A DNA stretch of 64,000 nt from positions 42,022 to 106,021 of IMG/VR virus record IMGVR_UViG_3300021139_000002, one strand, 5' to 3'. A program made the position numbers and the translations under genes. The stretch comes from a virus. This document shows, one piece after another, positions 15,841-27,631 of this stretch. The notes beneath the pieces are model-generated. The model was not told the DNA's origin. It made no database searches and was given only the letters and a program-made list of their open reading frames with translations. Within the stretch, counting starts at the first letter, position 1. Each line of letters opens with the position of its first letter.

Positions 15841-18800
15841 TTAAGTTCTTCCTGTTAAAATGCTACCATTTTCATCTGTCAATGGAACACCATTTTGATC
15901 TCTTAGTACGATATCACCTTCATAGTAATACGAGTTAGGCAATTCAGTAGGGAATTGTTTCAATTGACCTGCTATCGTTGTGCTACTTTCCCATAGAGGT
16001 AATGTTACACCCGGGCTAACTACCGTATTAAATGTATTACTTAAAGCAGATTTTTTAACAATTGCTAATTCTATATTGCTTTCGACTACAATATTTAATT
16101 GAATAGTTTGTGTGTTATTATGTGCAACGGTAAATTCTTGAGGTAATTCAGTTAAACCAGTATATACCCATCCTGGATATTGTACGTTTGTTGATCTATT
16201 TCCTACATACTGCCATACTTGACCAGATGATACAAGTATGTAAGCATCATTTAACATTGCTGATTGTGTAGACAGGTCACTGGTTGTTCCTTGAATGTAC
16301 GACTCGTCTATACTATCATATGCAATGGTTGTATCATGTACAAATATAGGAGATTTTCTAAGTTGACGGCCGCCGTAATACACTTCTAATTGATCGTTAT
16401 ATGGTAGAGAATCTACTAATTTAATACCTGCAGATGCAATTGTAGCTGTAGTTCCTGGAACTGGCGAAGTATAAGACGAAGTACTTATATGATAAACAGA
16501 ATTTGTAGCCGTAGTAAAAATATATTGAATACTTACCGCTTCTGGATTTCCAAGAACTTGTAACGTTCCTTGATCAACAACCTTCGATCCATATAATAAG
16601 TGCGGCGATACTCCAGTTCCGAGTGTACCTCTTGTTATTTCGTCTAATTTATAGCCGCCTGATGCTACGGTAATTTGATTAAATTCAATTCTTTCTGCGT
16701 TGATCAGCACCACACCAGGTGTAGTTTCAGTAGGAGCAGTAAGAACCGTAGCATCTGCAACATAGATTTCAGTATCATCAGGCGCTAATGGTTTGGTTAG
16801 ATATGTTGTATTTGCTTTACTTAATCTAGTAAACGTTGTATGTCCTAACAAGTCATTAAAGATTCTGTAGCCAAGAACCGTATCAATATATTGGGGACTC
16901 TTGAAGCTGATAATTTCTACCGTATCTAAATTTGAAATATTCCAACTATCGCTAATTTGAACCGTAACGTTATCATCTAATAAAATGTAATCAATACCGT
17001 TTATCAATCCAGAAACCGTATCATTTTGATGTATGATCGAAACCCACATGTAGATATCATTGCTAACAGGTCTGTTCATAATGAATCGCCTGTTTGGATT
17101 TCCTACAAAGTTTTCTATGTCAACGCCCATCTTACCTGTAGTGTCTATAAAAGTAACAACTTTAATTAAATCACCGGGGTTCAAATGTACAGAAATTGTT
17201 AGTGTAGACCCAACAATTGTGTATTCGTTCTTAGAAGTCAATAGTCTATTAGCAACTCCATTAACAATTTTTTCTACAATATAATCACCTTCCACATTTA
17301 ATGTAAACGTAGTCATCGAAGAAGTAGAAGAAGCAACAAATTGTTGATCAATTATTTGATTAAAATTACTATGAGATTCTGTAAAGAACCAGGCTTGGAC
17401 AGCATTACCTTGAGATGAATCTAACCCGTTAACGGTGACTACAGCAGGTCCTCGATTATTTGCAGAAACATCTAGAACATAATCAGATGTAGGAATTCCG
17501 TTAACCGTTACGTATACATCTTTTACAATATTAGCAAGATATCCACTGCTAACAATACCAACTGAGCTGTTTGTTGTAATAACAGATTCGCTGTCAATTA
17601 ATCCAAAATTGTTTGTGCCGCCTCCAACACCCACCATGCTGTAACTTAATTTTCCAGACGATACTTGAGGCGGAATTATTAATCGTTGTCCTACCCAATC
17701 AATTTCAAAACTAAGAGCGCCAGGCATTATTGGCGCACACTCTAATATAGTACCGTTTAGGATAACAGAAATACTATCAACCGTAACCGGCAACATAGGT
17801 AACGGATAATATTGCAAATCAGCACTAGGAGAAACATCAAAATATCCTGTTACTATTGTAGGTGCTTGAGCAGGACCTTGTGTATATACGTTAATTCCTA
17901 GCGTATCAATTGCAAAACCTGGAAGTAATTCTTCAGGTGCGTGACCAGATGCTGTGTTAATAAAACCTAACTCGCCACTTAATGTAATATCTTCAGGATT
18001 AGTTCCTAATGCAGATACTCTACCATCTGCATTCCAGGTACCACCTTCAATATTGCTATAAGGGTAAACACCGCCATACGGGTTTACAAATCTTTGACCG
18101 TCGACTAAGGTACCTGGATAACTTATTCCATCCATTAAGACCGTTAGGTCGAGACCAATCATGCCGTTTGTAGCCGTATAATATGCCAGTATGCGATCAG
18201 TTGCATTAAGAATGTCTGCACTCTTCTTATACTTAATTGTAATTGTTGCATTATTTGCAGGAGCATTATTAACAAAAACAAGTTTAGCAAACTTTTTAGA
18301 ATAACCGTTATAAGGTTGTTCATAATAATCAATAGTCCATTCACTACTTAAGGAAATGACGCTGTTTATTTTTACAGAAATTCCTGTTTTATTAAATGCA
18401 GGAACCCAACCTAAAACAAACTCAGATGTAATACCGTCTGCTATGAATGTATCAACTACTTCAAATCCACCAGATTGTCCTACATAACTAGTCCTATCAA
18501 ATTTTAATTCAATAGTAGAAACTCTGTCTTGTTCGATAATATCAGTGTATGTAGGCTCTAACACTGAATATTCAGTTGTAAAGTTTCTAATCTGCGTATG
18601 ATAAGGTTTAACTTCGTTGATATAATCTTCAAAGAAAGAACTATCGTTTAATTTATACACAGGAGGCTGATACAATTCACCAGATGTATTTGTTACATTG
18701 ATGAATGATGTTTTAAAAGCCCAATCTAAAAGTTTTTGTTCTGTTAAAGCGTACTTAACTGCCTTGAAGAACAACAGGTTCCAATTTATTTTTAGCTCGT

Positions 18801-21800
18801 TAATAAACAAATCGTTCTTCAATGCTTTAATAATGTATTCAAGTTCTGTGTCAGGTGTTTGATCATACAATGTTTGATCATAGGTATTAAGATTATCCCA
18901 ATTTAGCAAGCTGTTTGAAACATCCCAAATATCACTATTAAACTGGATTGTTCCATTTTGTTTATAGACTAAATCGTATCCATCTCCATAACTACCTAAG
19001 ACACCATCGGCGGCTTTTCTTAGCACAATATAATTGCCGTCACCGCCATTGTTAACTTTAACATATTGGCCTTCGACCGTAGATACAGAACTAAGTTCAT
19101 AAGGACTACCGATGACCGCAGTATAAATTTGATATTGATTATAATCTACACTTGCATAGTCAACATAGTCCCAATACAATGTTGTATCATAGCTTTGTGT
19201 ATGGGCCCTGTTCCAAGAATAGGTTACATAATCCCATTCGTATTGAGACCACTTACCATTATAAGTATCATCACTTTGTACAATAACCGTTTGAGGACGA
19301 GCAATTAATCTAAATTTAGAACTGAATCCGTTACCAGGATGTATAATTGATGCACTTATGATGCTACCGTGTTCGTTGACAACGGTTTTCATTTCAAATC
19401 CAGAACTATATGTATTAGGAACATCGCGGGTAAGGAAACGAGTTCTTAAATCATCAAACGTAGTCGTTGCATTGTCGAATATAGTTTCATACAAGTCGTT
19501 AGCAATAGTAAATGTAGGTCCTTCGTAACCAATAACGGTCCCTGTTGAACTATATACAGGATTTAGTGTTCCATATCCGTATCCAGCATCTGCAATTTGT
19601 ACAAGCTCAATAGATCCATTTGCATTTGGTGTGCAGTTAATTATAGCCTGTCTATATCCAGATGTATCAATTGATGTTAAAGATGCATTATCTTCTACCA
19701 AATTATCGTATGTATTCCCGTATTGGTTAGGAATTTCTTCCTGTGCATTTAAGTTTTTAAAACTATACTTGCCAGTAACAGGAATATTAATTAAAACATT
19801 ATTTGAAAATTCAATAATATTTCTTAATGCCGCATGTCTATCGTTAAACATTGTTTGACGAGGACGAACTGATGTTCCGTAACGTGTTCTTTCAGATAAT
19901 GCAATATCAGGAACTATGTTACCAAACTTGTCATGACCTAACAAGCTATCTATCAGTTTCTGTTCAAGACTTAACGGTGGCATGTTAACTGCATCGCCTT
20001 CTTGAAGCAATTTCCATTGAGTGTGTCTCGGTGTAACTACAGAAGAACTAGAAGAATCTTGTGCAATATTAATACTGATAGTATTTCCTACTGGAATATT
20101 TCCTACGTTGCTCAACATAATAGCATCTTTTGAAATAATAGATGCAAAACTTAAACCATAAGCTGATGGATCTGCAATAGCAGATGCTACTGCATACGAA
20201 CTTAGTCGTCTATCTTTATGTAAAGGTACCGTTACTTTATTCTTAACCCAGAAATAATAAACATTACTAAAAGTATTTGTTATTGTATCGTAAACTTGCT
20301 TAACAGAAATAACACTATTATCAACAAACTTAGGCTGACCACTAATTCCTTTTGCAAGACCTGCTGGAGTATCCGCAATAGCTGCCCAAGCACTAGGCAA
20401 CATTGTAGAGCTTACCCATTCATATACGTCGATGGTTGCTCCTGGGAATAATTTACCCCAATTGTTTTTACGATATTCAAGGTCTCCTTGTTCATACCAA
20501 ACGTATTTGGCTGTACTCAAATCCCACCATAATTCGCCAACATGGTCATCTAACCAATTTTTGTCTGTGTTGTTATTTGTTCCAGCAACACCAATAGAGT
20601 AAATTGCAGGATCGCTGATAAGTTTATATGTTAACTCTTGTTCTGCAATGCCTGGAATCTTACCTTTCAGAGGATCAAACAGATCTAGATAGTTAATTAT
20701 TTTTTCTTTTTCAGTATCAATAATTGCTATTCTACTTATAGGACTGATATCAGTAAACGTATCTTGTTCTACAATTTTGCTTAGACTATTTGTGGTTGTA
20801 TCAATTTTATCAAATACAAAGAATCCAGATGAGATACTAGTATTGTCAATTGCAGGAGCACCAGCAATTACTTCAGTATCGTCAACGACAATAGATTTTG
20901 CAAAATTATTACCATGAGTCGTTAAAATATAAGAATCAGTTAGTTCTTGACTATATACAAACCTAGCAGACTTTTTGTAATAAACATAGATAGTTCCTGA
21001 TCCTACTTCAGTTCCTTTTATCTTTGTAATATTGCCGTCAAACGTCATATTACTACTATCAAATGTTGTGTTTAATGTACGATTAATACCGGTTGCAGAA
21101 ACAATCAGTGTATCATTTCCTATTGTAATATCCATCGAAGAACCAAAGTGCATACCTTGCCCTGCTACAGGATTATATAATGTTTGATCTAAAACAAATG
21201 TACCATTAACATTTTTATATACTGAAACTTGCCCGTACGATCCGTCAGCATTACCTACAAACATATACGTGCCATCAGGGCTAACATTAATAGAAGTATT
21301 AGCAATATTAATTGTTTGAATGTTGGTTAAAGATTTGTTATAAATTTTAACCAAATCACCATTACCAATTGCAATAATTGTTGCATCTTCGGAACCAGAC
21401 AAGGCAGTAATGTTTAATTCAGATGCTACCTTTGACAGATATGTTACTGATATAGTTCCCCCATTGTCTTTAATTTCATATGCATATACTGCATTATTTG
21501 CACCAATCAATACAAGTTTATTTTTTGTATTTCTTTCAACAAAAATAAATTTTCCAAAATTAGTCGAGTTATTGTAATCTGGGTTTCCTACATAAGCAAA
21601 TACACCTTCTGAGAATATATTTGTATTAATGGAACTTATTTTTACAATACCATGAGTTACTAATGGAGCACCTACAAATACCAATCCGTATCTTGTTCCA
21701 GTAAAAGGAGTATCATCATAAACTATCGTACTGCCGAAACCGGTAGGTACATAAGAATAACTTGTACCAATTCTCCATCTAGCTATTTCTTGGTATGAAC

Positions 21801-24800
21801 CGTCAGCTTTTTCATATAAACGACAAATTCCGTAGTATAAAGAATTATAATTAACAGGATCGCCTACGACCAATACATTATCGCCTTTTCTCTTGCTGAT
21901 TGCATATCCAAGTTGTTCGTGTGAAGATAATGACAATGTAGGAGTTGTATTATAATTATTAATTTTTTCGTATACCTCCCAGTTAGTTGTGTCAGAACCA
22001 TCTATCCAAAATTTTGTTCCGTTTGAAAATCTAAACAGCACATTATCGGCAGGCAAATTATCAAAACTAGTTTTTCTTACACTTTCAAAAACATAAAGCT
22101 GTCCCGGAGTAGGTAATGGTGCATCAGTAATGCTTGCTAATGTACTTGGTACCGTAAATTGTCTTGCATTATCAACGCTGGTTATTCTGTATATTCCGTC
22201 GACCTGTGAGTTAAATTGATTGATACCAACTAATTGTCCAACAGATAGTCCGTGAGGGTATTGTGTTGTAAATGTTATACTGCTCACTGGAGCACTTACA
22301 TAGACACCAACTACGCCCACTGGGTAGTATGTATAACGGTATACATCCCAATCACCGTCTTGTTTGAATCCTAACCAAATAGTATCACCGTCTTTTAACT
22401 GACTGCTATTTGCAATATCTAGTAAACTATTTTCGTTATAAGCAGTTGCAGTAACATCGCTTAAACGTACATAGCCTGAATGTTGTAACAATAATGAATC
22501 AATGCTAGATGTTGTTGCAAATGTTGCTAACGGATCGTAATTGTTAGGTGTTATAGTAAGATCACTAGGCAACACATAATGAATTAAATCATTTGCATGA
22601 GCAGTAGGCAGCTCAGATACAAAGTTAATGATTTGGGGATTTTCTAAGAATGTTCCTTCAATTAATGGTGTTTCTAATTCTTGATAAGTTGGATAAGATC
22701 CGAACTCACCAACTCTAAATGCCCATTCTTCTGTATAACTTATGTCGCCCTTTAATGACTGAATGCTAGACTTTGAAAGTCTGTTAATAGCATTTTGCGT
22801 TCCCTTTTCTCTAATGAATCCTTGATAGAATTTATATTGTGCAACAGGGTCAGTAAAAATATTGTTTAGATAAGGGCGAGGAGTATAACCTGTCAAATGC
22901 TGTGCCATTTTTTGCTGACCGGCATCAAAGTTATCAGTATCGAGACTATAGAAATCTTCAAATTGTCCAATCTTATAATCAAAGTTTGGAAGTAGACCAG
23001 CTACAGGTTTTTCGTTTAAAATATCCCATTTTGTAAAATCAAAAGCAGAAGCACGTTCTACATTTTGATTTGCAGAATAATAGTTACCATTGAATCGAAC
23101 AGCAGTACCGACATAATATGCGGTATTAGGAGTCCAGTCAAATACTTCGCCAGTGTCATAAACAAATCCAGGACTTGCAAAATCACCAGCCCAGTTGGCT
23201 GTTCTAAAACCAGATAATTTTACTCGACGTTGACGACTTCCTGTTTCAGGATTAAAAATGACATCATTAAAGATTGTGTAATTATTAAAAACAATAACGT
23301 GTTCTTTTTGTACTAGGTTTAGTCTTACAAAATATACCCCGTCGGTATTAGGATTTGTAGCAACCGTACAGATACCGTCAGTTCTAGAAATGTTTAAATC
23401 AGACTGAGGGTACGCAGTTGCATCAGCTCTTAAAACGCTGTATTCATAAAATCTATCAAATAGATTATCAACTACTGCATTAGTTCCTTTGTACTTTAAT
23501 GTATTTGCAAAAGGGCTTAATGTTAAGACGCTGCCGGTTGCCCATGCTTGGGTAGACCAGAATAAAAATTCACTGGCGGTTAAATTCCAATCTAGTGTTG
23601 TTCCTAAATCAGCATTGTATTCGTCAAATATAAAACCTTGGCTCTCTAACCAACGTCCGTAACCTATAATCAAATCATACACATCTTGTAAATTAGTGTA
23701 TGTTGTTCCGTATAGAACTTTTGTTACAGATGTGTCAAATGCTGCCGCTGCCTGAACGGTTGCGCCGCCTGTTGTAGGTAATCTAGGTACAGACTGGAAG
23801 TAAGAACTTTCAAATGTAGAACCAGAATTATGAGATACTAAAACTTTGTAAAATTTACTACCATACTGGACATATTGTCCTTTTTGGTAGAAATGTCCAG
23901 TTGCTGCCGCTGATGCAGTAACCGTATCACTGATGCTTAGACCTGATGTCGCTGGTGTTCCGCTCGGTGTCCATACTACATATTTTTCAGATACGCCACC
24001 TACGGTAATCGAAGGTGTGCCTAAATTTCTTAAAGGTTTGAATACATTAAAGTAAGCATCTTGCTTATCATAGCCTCTTACAGAATAGCCGTTGTTTAAT
24101 TTCTGAACAATTAAACCAGATGCCGCAATAGATAATATAGGATTGCTTGTATTAAATTTTAATGTATAATCTTGTAAAGGTAGAATAGCACCGGGTGCAT
24201 TTGATGTAGGATCATATGCATCAATTACAATTTGTAAAGTACTCTTATCAGCAAAGCCATTTAATTTATAAAATAAGTTATAGTTTGCATAACTCAAATC
24301 TTGTCTTAATTGACTGATGTAATCTTTGTCTCTTGCTTGTCCTATTTCAGAAACAAATACACTATATCCGCTAGTTAGTGTTTGATTTTCTCCGTGGATA
24401 GGTAAGTTACTTAATTTAAAAAACGAATCGTCTGTGGTAGAAATCCATTGCCCTGAAAGATTCTTAATAACTCTGCTAACGTCGTAAAGTTTAGATGCGT
24501 AGGTAGCAGGCTTTGTTAATGCCAATAGTCGTTGAATTGCAAATGGGTAGTAACTACTTCTGTACCAAGCAGTCTCTGCTGGGCCAAGGTCTCCCACTTC
24601 CCAAGATTGACGTTTAGTTTCTTCAGTAATGTTAGTAACAAATTCTGTAGGATTTCTTAAACTACCTTCTGCATCAACAGGAATTATATTAGACAATCCC
24701 GGACGAGCATATAGTGAATTAACAACTCCGTTGATACTACCTGCTTCTAAATCTGTCCACAATGCTGTATTGGCGTTTGTATAAGGAGCAGCCCCATACA

Positions 24801-27624
24801 ATGTTTCCCACCATGTTGGTTTTTCACTTAATCCTAACATCTCCCAAGGAGCTAGGTTAGGTTTATCTGTGTCGTACAACCAGCGTAACAATCCTTTATA
24901 AGATCCAGACACCGGTGTATCTAGACTAGAGATATATCCATTATAAAAATTCCAAGTCTTAGATTGTGCAGGATCAAATGTATTGTTTGAAACATAGTCA
25001 ATACTAAATTTTGCAGCCCATCTTACAAAGTCGCCATCTAATATACCACTGACTTCGTCTTTAGAATAATCTGTAGTTCTAAATTGTCCAGGAATAGCTG
25101 AGTCAATATTAAACAATTCAGGACGGTAAGTTGCCTTAATGTTATTGTAGACACGTTTTTCAAACTCTAAAATAATAGCATCTCTATAGTCGTTATAAGC
25201 AAGCATTATGCTGCCATCATGTCCTTGAATAACACGTTGTGGAACTACATAACTTGTATCCATAAAGATAGACGGAATGAACTTAGGATACAGGCCTAAT
25301 TTTGTAGGAGTTGGAGGAATGTAAGAACCAGTAGTATCGGTATAGTCGTTGACAACTAATACATCACCAATTGCTAATGGTGCTAAAATTTCAATACTAG
25401 TTGTAGCAGTATTGAATACATAATCTTGTCCATAGACTAATTGTGTTCCATTTAGATATGGGTATACTGCACGTAGACTTAAAGATGTTAAATCAAAATC
25501 GCTATCTAATGGAAAAGAATTATTGTTTAAGTTAGCAATAGTCCATGTTCTAACTTTTTCTGCTGTCCCAAAACCAACCATGTCAGATAGGTAATAAGAA
25601 TCTGCATTTATTTTATTTTGATTTAGATCAAATAATACTTGGTCAATTACTTCAGCAGGAGATGTTTGTTCGCTTACTGAAATAATGCTATTCAATAAAG
25701 ACAATTTAAATGTATTATAGCTATCTGCAGATTTTATAATTGCATCTACTAAATTGTGTTCTTTTTTCCCAATGAACATCTGTGCGAAAGAGATAGGGTT
25801 TTCGTTAGATATTAACCGTGTTCCTAAATCAGTGTAATCTGCTCTATCGCGTACTGGAGTGATATCAAATAGCGGCGGCAATCTATCAATCATAGATTGT
25901 ACATGTTCAGACAATTCGCTGATGGTAAATTCTGATACAAGGCCGTTTAATGGATTGTTGGTTAAACTTAATGGCTCTTCATAATAACTATATACACCTG
26001 TTGCTGTTGAAGATATTACAGGAATAGAATAATCTTGTGCCAAAGTCCAAGAGTTTTCATATTGACCGTCAATCTTAACATAAGAAATATTTGAAGAAAT
26101 AGTATATGTAGGTTTAGAAATCTGACTCACAACAATTGTATCAGTTGCTAAATTGTTTTCAAACAGAATACTACCTACGGTTTCAATATTTCTATATGCA
26201 ATAGGAAAGCCTAAATAGGTATCGTTTGCTCCTGTGCCTGGTGCATAACTAAAAATTTTGTTACCTATAAAGTTACTCAAATAATAATCTTTATCGCCGT
26301 AGCTGTGTCCATCTTGGTCAAATAAGTCAAATAATGGCGGTTGATTTAAAGTAGTTCTTTGTTGAGAAAATACCCAACCAGATCCATTATACCACCAGTC
26401 AGTGCTATTATTGTTATCGCCTAACAAAATAGTAATAGCAGCTCCGGTGCTGGGATTATGATCGTTAGCAGATTGTAATGTTAATGTACGGACTCCGTTA
26501 ATAACAACAAAATGTATTTGATAAATTTTTCCTTTAACGGCTGTATTCGTAGCGGCATTAAAAATAACACGCAAGCCTTCTTCTAATTCTACACCATCAA
26601 CATACACAGGAGTTGTAGAACCTTCAATAGAATTATAAGGATCTAATGTAGTTGTATCAAGCAAATCAACTGGAAATAATCCTGTTGTACCAAAATTAAA
26701 CAATTGGATATCTGCTTTAAATTCAATAATAGGACGTTGGGCTCTACCTGTAGAAAAATTAGGAATAACGCCGTTTAAAGTTGCACTAGTTCTAATAACA
26801 TCTTTGTGGACCCAACGGTTGTATCGAGACCAAGGATTTAAATCTGCACTGGCTCTGTTAATAGTAATGTATTCTTGATCTAAGATAGGTAGTTCTCTAT
26901 CGTTATCAAACGGTAAACTCTCAAAAGCTGAAGAGTCAAAGCCGTCTGGAGTAGGCGATAAGAAATTTTCAGAAATAAGTAGACTATCGTAAGGTACTAA
27001 TTTAATAGCTGTGCCTACACCTTCTACAAAAAAACTTTTGTCATAAAAAGTAGGGTTTACATTATTTCCACTAAACTCTAATAACATTCCGTTTGAAAGA
27101 TTTGTAGAAGTAGTTGTACCGTCCGGTAGCAACACATCAACAGAGGCAGTAGCGTGTCCTATTATGTTGTTAGCAACATCTAAATTTGCGGTAACAACTT
27201 CAAGAAGTTCTGGGCCAGATGGCATCCAGTAATAATCTTGATAATTTACTAACTTGTCCCAATCGATATGAGAATTGTATGAATAGAATTCTGTTCTAAA
27301 TAATCTATCTAAATTGTCTGTTGAGCCGCCCTTGGCTGCAATTTCGTTAATTAAATCGTCGTAACCTTGTGTGGTTTGAATGTTGCCTAAACTATCATAG
27401 GTTATAAGAGCAGGATCTAATTGATAAGGATTTCCGTTGCTGATATAGATATCAGCCGTAGAATTATATGTAGGTGTTTGTGTACTGCCTACGTATCCAC
27501 TTAATCTTTCTATCTGTGGTTTCTGTATTAATTGATCAAGTGTGCTCGATAAGAATTTATTATTTCTATCTGTTCTTAGGTATTCTGGTAATAAATTAAC
27601 CGAACTAATTTTGTTATTTGCCAT
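15841..27624 (-). CDS. Giant virion structural protein (baseplate/tail fibre region)
   Basis: 3927 residues from ATG 27624 (MANNKISSVNLLPEYLR), preceded by AAGAGAAA; an earlier in-frame TTG at 27642 lies in gp6 and is not favoured. The N-terminal region has SHIDWDKLVNYQDYYWMPSG, a motif of very large virion proteins in marine T4-like phages. Residues about 1910-2260 hold repeated FG-GAP-like blades (VLVVGDPV, LVFVGAPL, MFVGNADGSYGQVSVYKN, FGSSMDITIGNDTLIVSA), suggesting a beta-propeller. The C-terminus has LTKPLAPDDTEIYVADATVL. No catalytic motif is seen. Its place between gp6 and the fibres argues for a baseplate-linked, host-contacting component. Codon use matches its neighbours. Confidence 0.8.
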   Translation of the reverse strand: MANNKISSVNLLPEYLRTDRNNKFLSSTLDQLIQKPQIERLSGYVGSTQTPTYNSTADIYISNGNPYQLDPALITYDSLGNIQTTQGYDDLINEIAAKGGSTDNLDRLFRTEFYSYNSHIDWDKLVNYQDYYWMPSGPELLEVVTANLDVANNIIGHATASVDVLLPDGTTTSTNLSNGMLLEFSGNNVNPTFYDKSFFVEGVGTAIKLVPYDSLLISENFLSPTPDGFDSSAFESLPFDNDRELPILDQEYITINRASADLNPWSRYNRWVHKDVIRTSATLNGVIPNFSTGRAQRPIIEFKADIQLFNFGTTGLFPVDLLDTTTLDPYNSIEGSTTPVYVDGVELEEGLRVIFNAATNTAVKGKIYQIHFVVINGVRTLTLQSANDHNPSTGAAITILLGDNNNSTDWWYNGSGWVFSQQRTTLNQPPLFDLFDQDGHSYGDKDYYLSNFIGNKIFSYAPGTGANDTYLGFPIAYRNIETVGSILFENNLATDTIVVSQISKPTYTISSNISYVKIDGQYENSWTLAQDYSIPVISSTATGVYSYYEEPLSLTNNPLNGLVSEFTISELSEHVQSMIDRLPPLFDITPVRDRADYTDLGTRLISNENPISFAQMFIGKKEHNLVDAIIKSADSYNTFKLSLLNSIISVSEQTSPAEVIDQVLFDLNQNKINADSYYLSDMVGFGTAEKVRTWTIANLNNNSFPLDSDFDLTSLSLRAVYPYLNGTQLVYGQDYVFNTATTSIEILAPLAIGDVLVVNDYTDTTGSYIPPTPTKLGLYPKFIPSIFMDTSYVVPQRVIQGHDGSIMLAYNDYRDAIILEFEKRVYNNIKATYRPELFNIDSAIPGQFRTTDYSKDEVSGILDGDFVRWAAKFSIDYVSNNTFDPAQSKTWNFYNGYISSLDTPVSGSYKGLLRWLYDTDKPNLAPWEMLGLSEKPTWWETLYGAAPYTNANTALWTDLEAGSINGVVNSLYARPGLSNIIPVDAEGSLRNPTEFVTNITEETKRQSWEVGDLGPAETAWYRSSYYPFAIQRLLALTKPATYASKLYDVSRVIKNLSGQWISTTDDSFFKLSNLPIHGENQTLTSGYSVFVSEIGQARDKDYISQLRQDLSYANYNLFYKLNGFADKSTLQIVIDAYDPTSNAPGAILPLQDYTLKFNTSNPILSIAASGLIVQKLNNGYSVRGYDKQDAYFNVFKPLRNLGTPSITVGGVSEKYVVWTPSGTPATSGLSISDTVTASAAATGHFYQKGQYVQYGSKFYKVLVSHNSGSTFESSYFQSVPRLPTTGGATVQAAAAFDTSVTKVLYGTTYTNLQDVYDLIIGYGRWLESQGFIFDEYNADLGTTLDWNLTASEFLFWSTQAWATGSVLTLSPFANTLKYKGTNAVVDNLFDRFYEYSVLRADATAYPQSDLNISRTDGICTVATNPNTDGVYFVRLNLVQKEHVIVFNNYTIFNDVIFNPETGSRQRRVKLSGFRTANWAGDFASPGFVYDTGEVFDWTPNTAYYVGTAVRFNGNYYSANQNVERASAFDFTKWDILNEKPVAGLLPNFDYKIGQFEDFYSLDTDNFDAGQQKMAQHLTGYTPRPYLNNIFTDPVAQYKFYQGFIREKGTQNAINRLSKSSIQSLKGDISYTEEWAFRVGEFGSYPTYQELETPLIEGTFLENPQIINFVSELPTAHANDLIHYVLPSDLTITPNNYDPLATFATTSSIDSLLLQHSGYVRLSDVTATAYNENSLLDIANSSQLKDGDTIWLGFKQDGDWDVYRYTYYPVGVVGVYVSAPVSSITFTTQYPHGLSVGQLVGINQFNSQVDGIYRITSVDNARQFTVPSTLASITDAPLPTPGQLYVFESVRKTSFDNLPADNVLFRFSNGTKFWIDGSDTTNWEVYEKINNYNTTPTLSLSSHEQLGYAISKRKGDNVLVVGDPVNYNSLYYGICRLYEKADGSYQEIARWRIGTSYSYVPTGFGSTIVYDDTPFTGTRYGLVFVGAPLVTHGIVKISSINTNIFSEGVFAYVGNPDYNNSTNFGKFIFVERNTKNKLVLIGANNAVYAYEIKDNGGTISVTYLSKVASELNITALSGSEDATIIAIGNGDLVKIYNKSLTNIQTINIANTSINVSPDGTYMFVGNADGSYGQVSVYKNVNGTFVLDQTLYNPVAGQGMHFGSSMDITIGNDTLIVSATGINRTLNTTFDSSNMTFDGNITKIKGTEVGSGTIYVYYKKSARFVYSQELTDSYILTTHGNNFAKSIVVDDTEVIAGAPAIDNTSISSGFFVFDKIDTTTNSLSKIVEQDTFTDISPISRIAIIDTEKEKIINYLDLFDPLKGKIPGIAEQELTYKLISDPAIYSIGVAGTNNNTDKNWLDDHVGELWWDLSTAKYVWYEQGDLEYRKNNWGKLFPGATIDVYEWVSSTMLPSAWAAIADTPAGLAKGISGQPKFVDNSVISVKQVYDTITNTFSNVYYFWVKNKVTVPLHKDRRLSSYAVASAIADPSAYGLSFASIISKDAIMLSNVGNIPVGNTISINIAQDSSSSSVVTPRHTQWKLLQEGDAVNMPPLSLEQKLIDSLLGHDKFGNIVPDIALSERTRYGTSVRPRQTMFNDRHAALRNIIEFSNNVLINIPVTGKYSFKNLNAQEEIPNQYGNTYDNLVEDNASLTSIDTSGYRQAIINCTPNANGSIELVQIADAGYGYGTLNPVYSSTGTVIGYEGPTFTIANDLYETIFDNATTTFDDLRTRFLTRDVPNTYSSGFEMKTVVNEHGSIISASIIHPGNGFSSKFRLIARPQTVIVQSDDTYNGKWSQYEWDYVTYSWNRAHTQSYDTTLYWDYVDYASVDYNQYQIYTAVIGSPYELSSVSTVEGQYVKVNNGGDGNYIVLRKAADGVLGSYGDGYDLVYKQNGTIQFNSDIWDVSNSLLNWDNLNTYDQTLYDQTPDTELEYIIKALKNDLFINELKINWNLLFFKAVKYALTEQKLLDWAFKTSFINVTNTSGELYQPPVYKLNDSSFFEDYINEVKPYHTQIRNFTTEYSVLEPTYTDIIEQDRVSTIELKFDRTSYVGQSGGFEVVDTFIADGITSEFVLGWVPAFNKTGISVKINSVISLSSEWTIDYYEQPYNGYSKKFAKLVFVNNAPANNATITIKYKKSADILNATDRILAYYTATNGMIGLDLTVLMDGISYPGTLVDGQRFVNPYGGVYPYSNIEGGTWNADGRVSALGTNPEDITLSGELGFINTASGHAPEELLPGFAIDTLGINVYTQGPAQAPTIVTGYFDVSPSADLQYYPLPMLPVTVDSISVILNGTILECAPIMPGALSFEIDWVGQRLIIPPQVSSGKLSYSMVGVGGGTNNFGLIDSESVITTNSSVGIVSSGYLANIVKDVYVTVNGIPTSDYVLDVSANNRGPAVVTVNGLDSSQGNAVQAWFFTESHSNFNQIIDQQFVASSTSSMTTFTLNVEGDYIVEKIVNGVANRLLTSKNEYTIVGSTLTISVHLNPGDLIKVVTFIDTTGKMGVDIENFVGNPNRRFIMNRPVSNDIYMWVSIIHQNDTVSGLINGIDYILLDDNVTVQISDSWNISNLDTVEIISFKSPQYIDTVLGYRIFNDLLGHTTFTRLSKANTTYLTKPLAPDDTEIYVADATVLTAPTETTPGVVLINAERIEFNQITVASGGYKLDEITRGTLGTGVSPHLLYGSKVVDQGTLQVLGNPEAVSIQYIFTTATNSVYHISTSSYTSPVPGTTATIASAGIKLVDSLPYNDQLEVYYGGRQLRKSPIFVHDTTIAYDSIDESYIQGTTSDLSTQSAMLNDAYILVSSGQVWQYVGNRSTNVQYPGWVYTGLTELPQEFTVAHNNTQTIQLNIVVESNIELAIVKKSALSNTFNTVVSPGVTLPLWESSTTIAGQLKQFPTELPNSYYYEGDIVLRDQNGVPLTDENGSILTGRT

Positions 27625-27631
27625 ATTTCTC

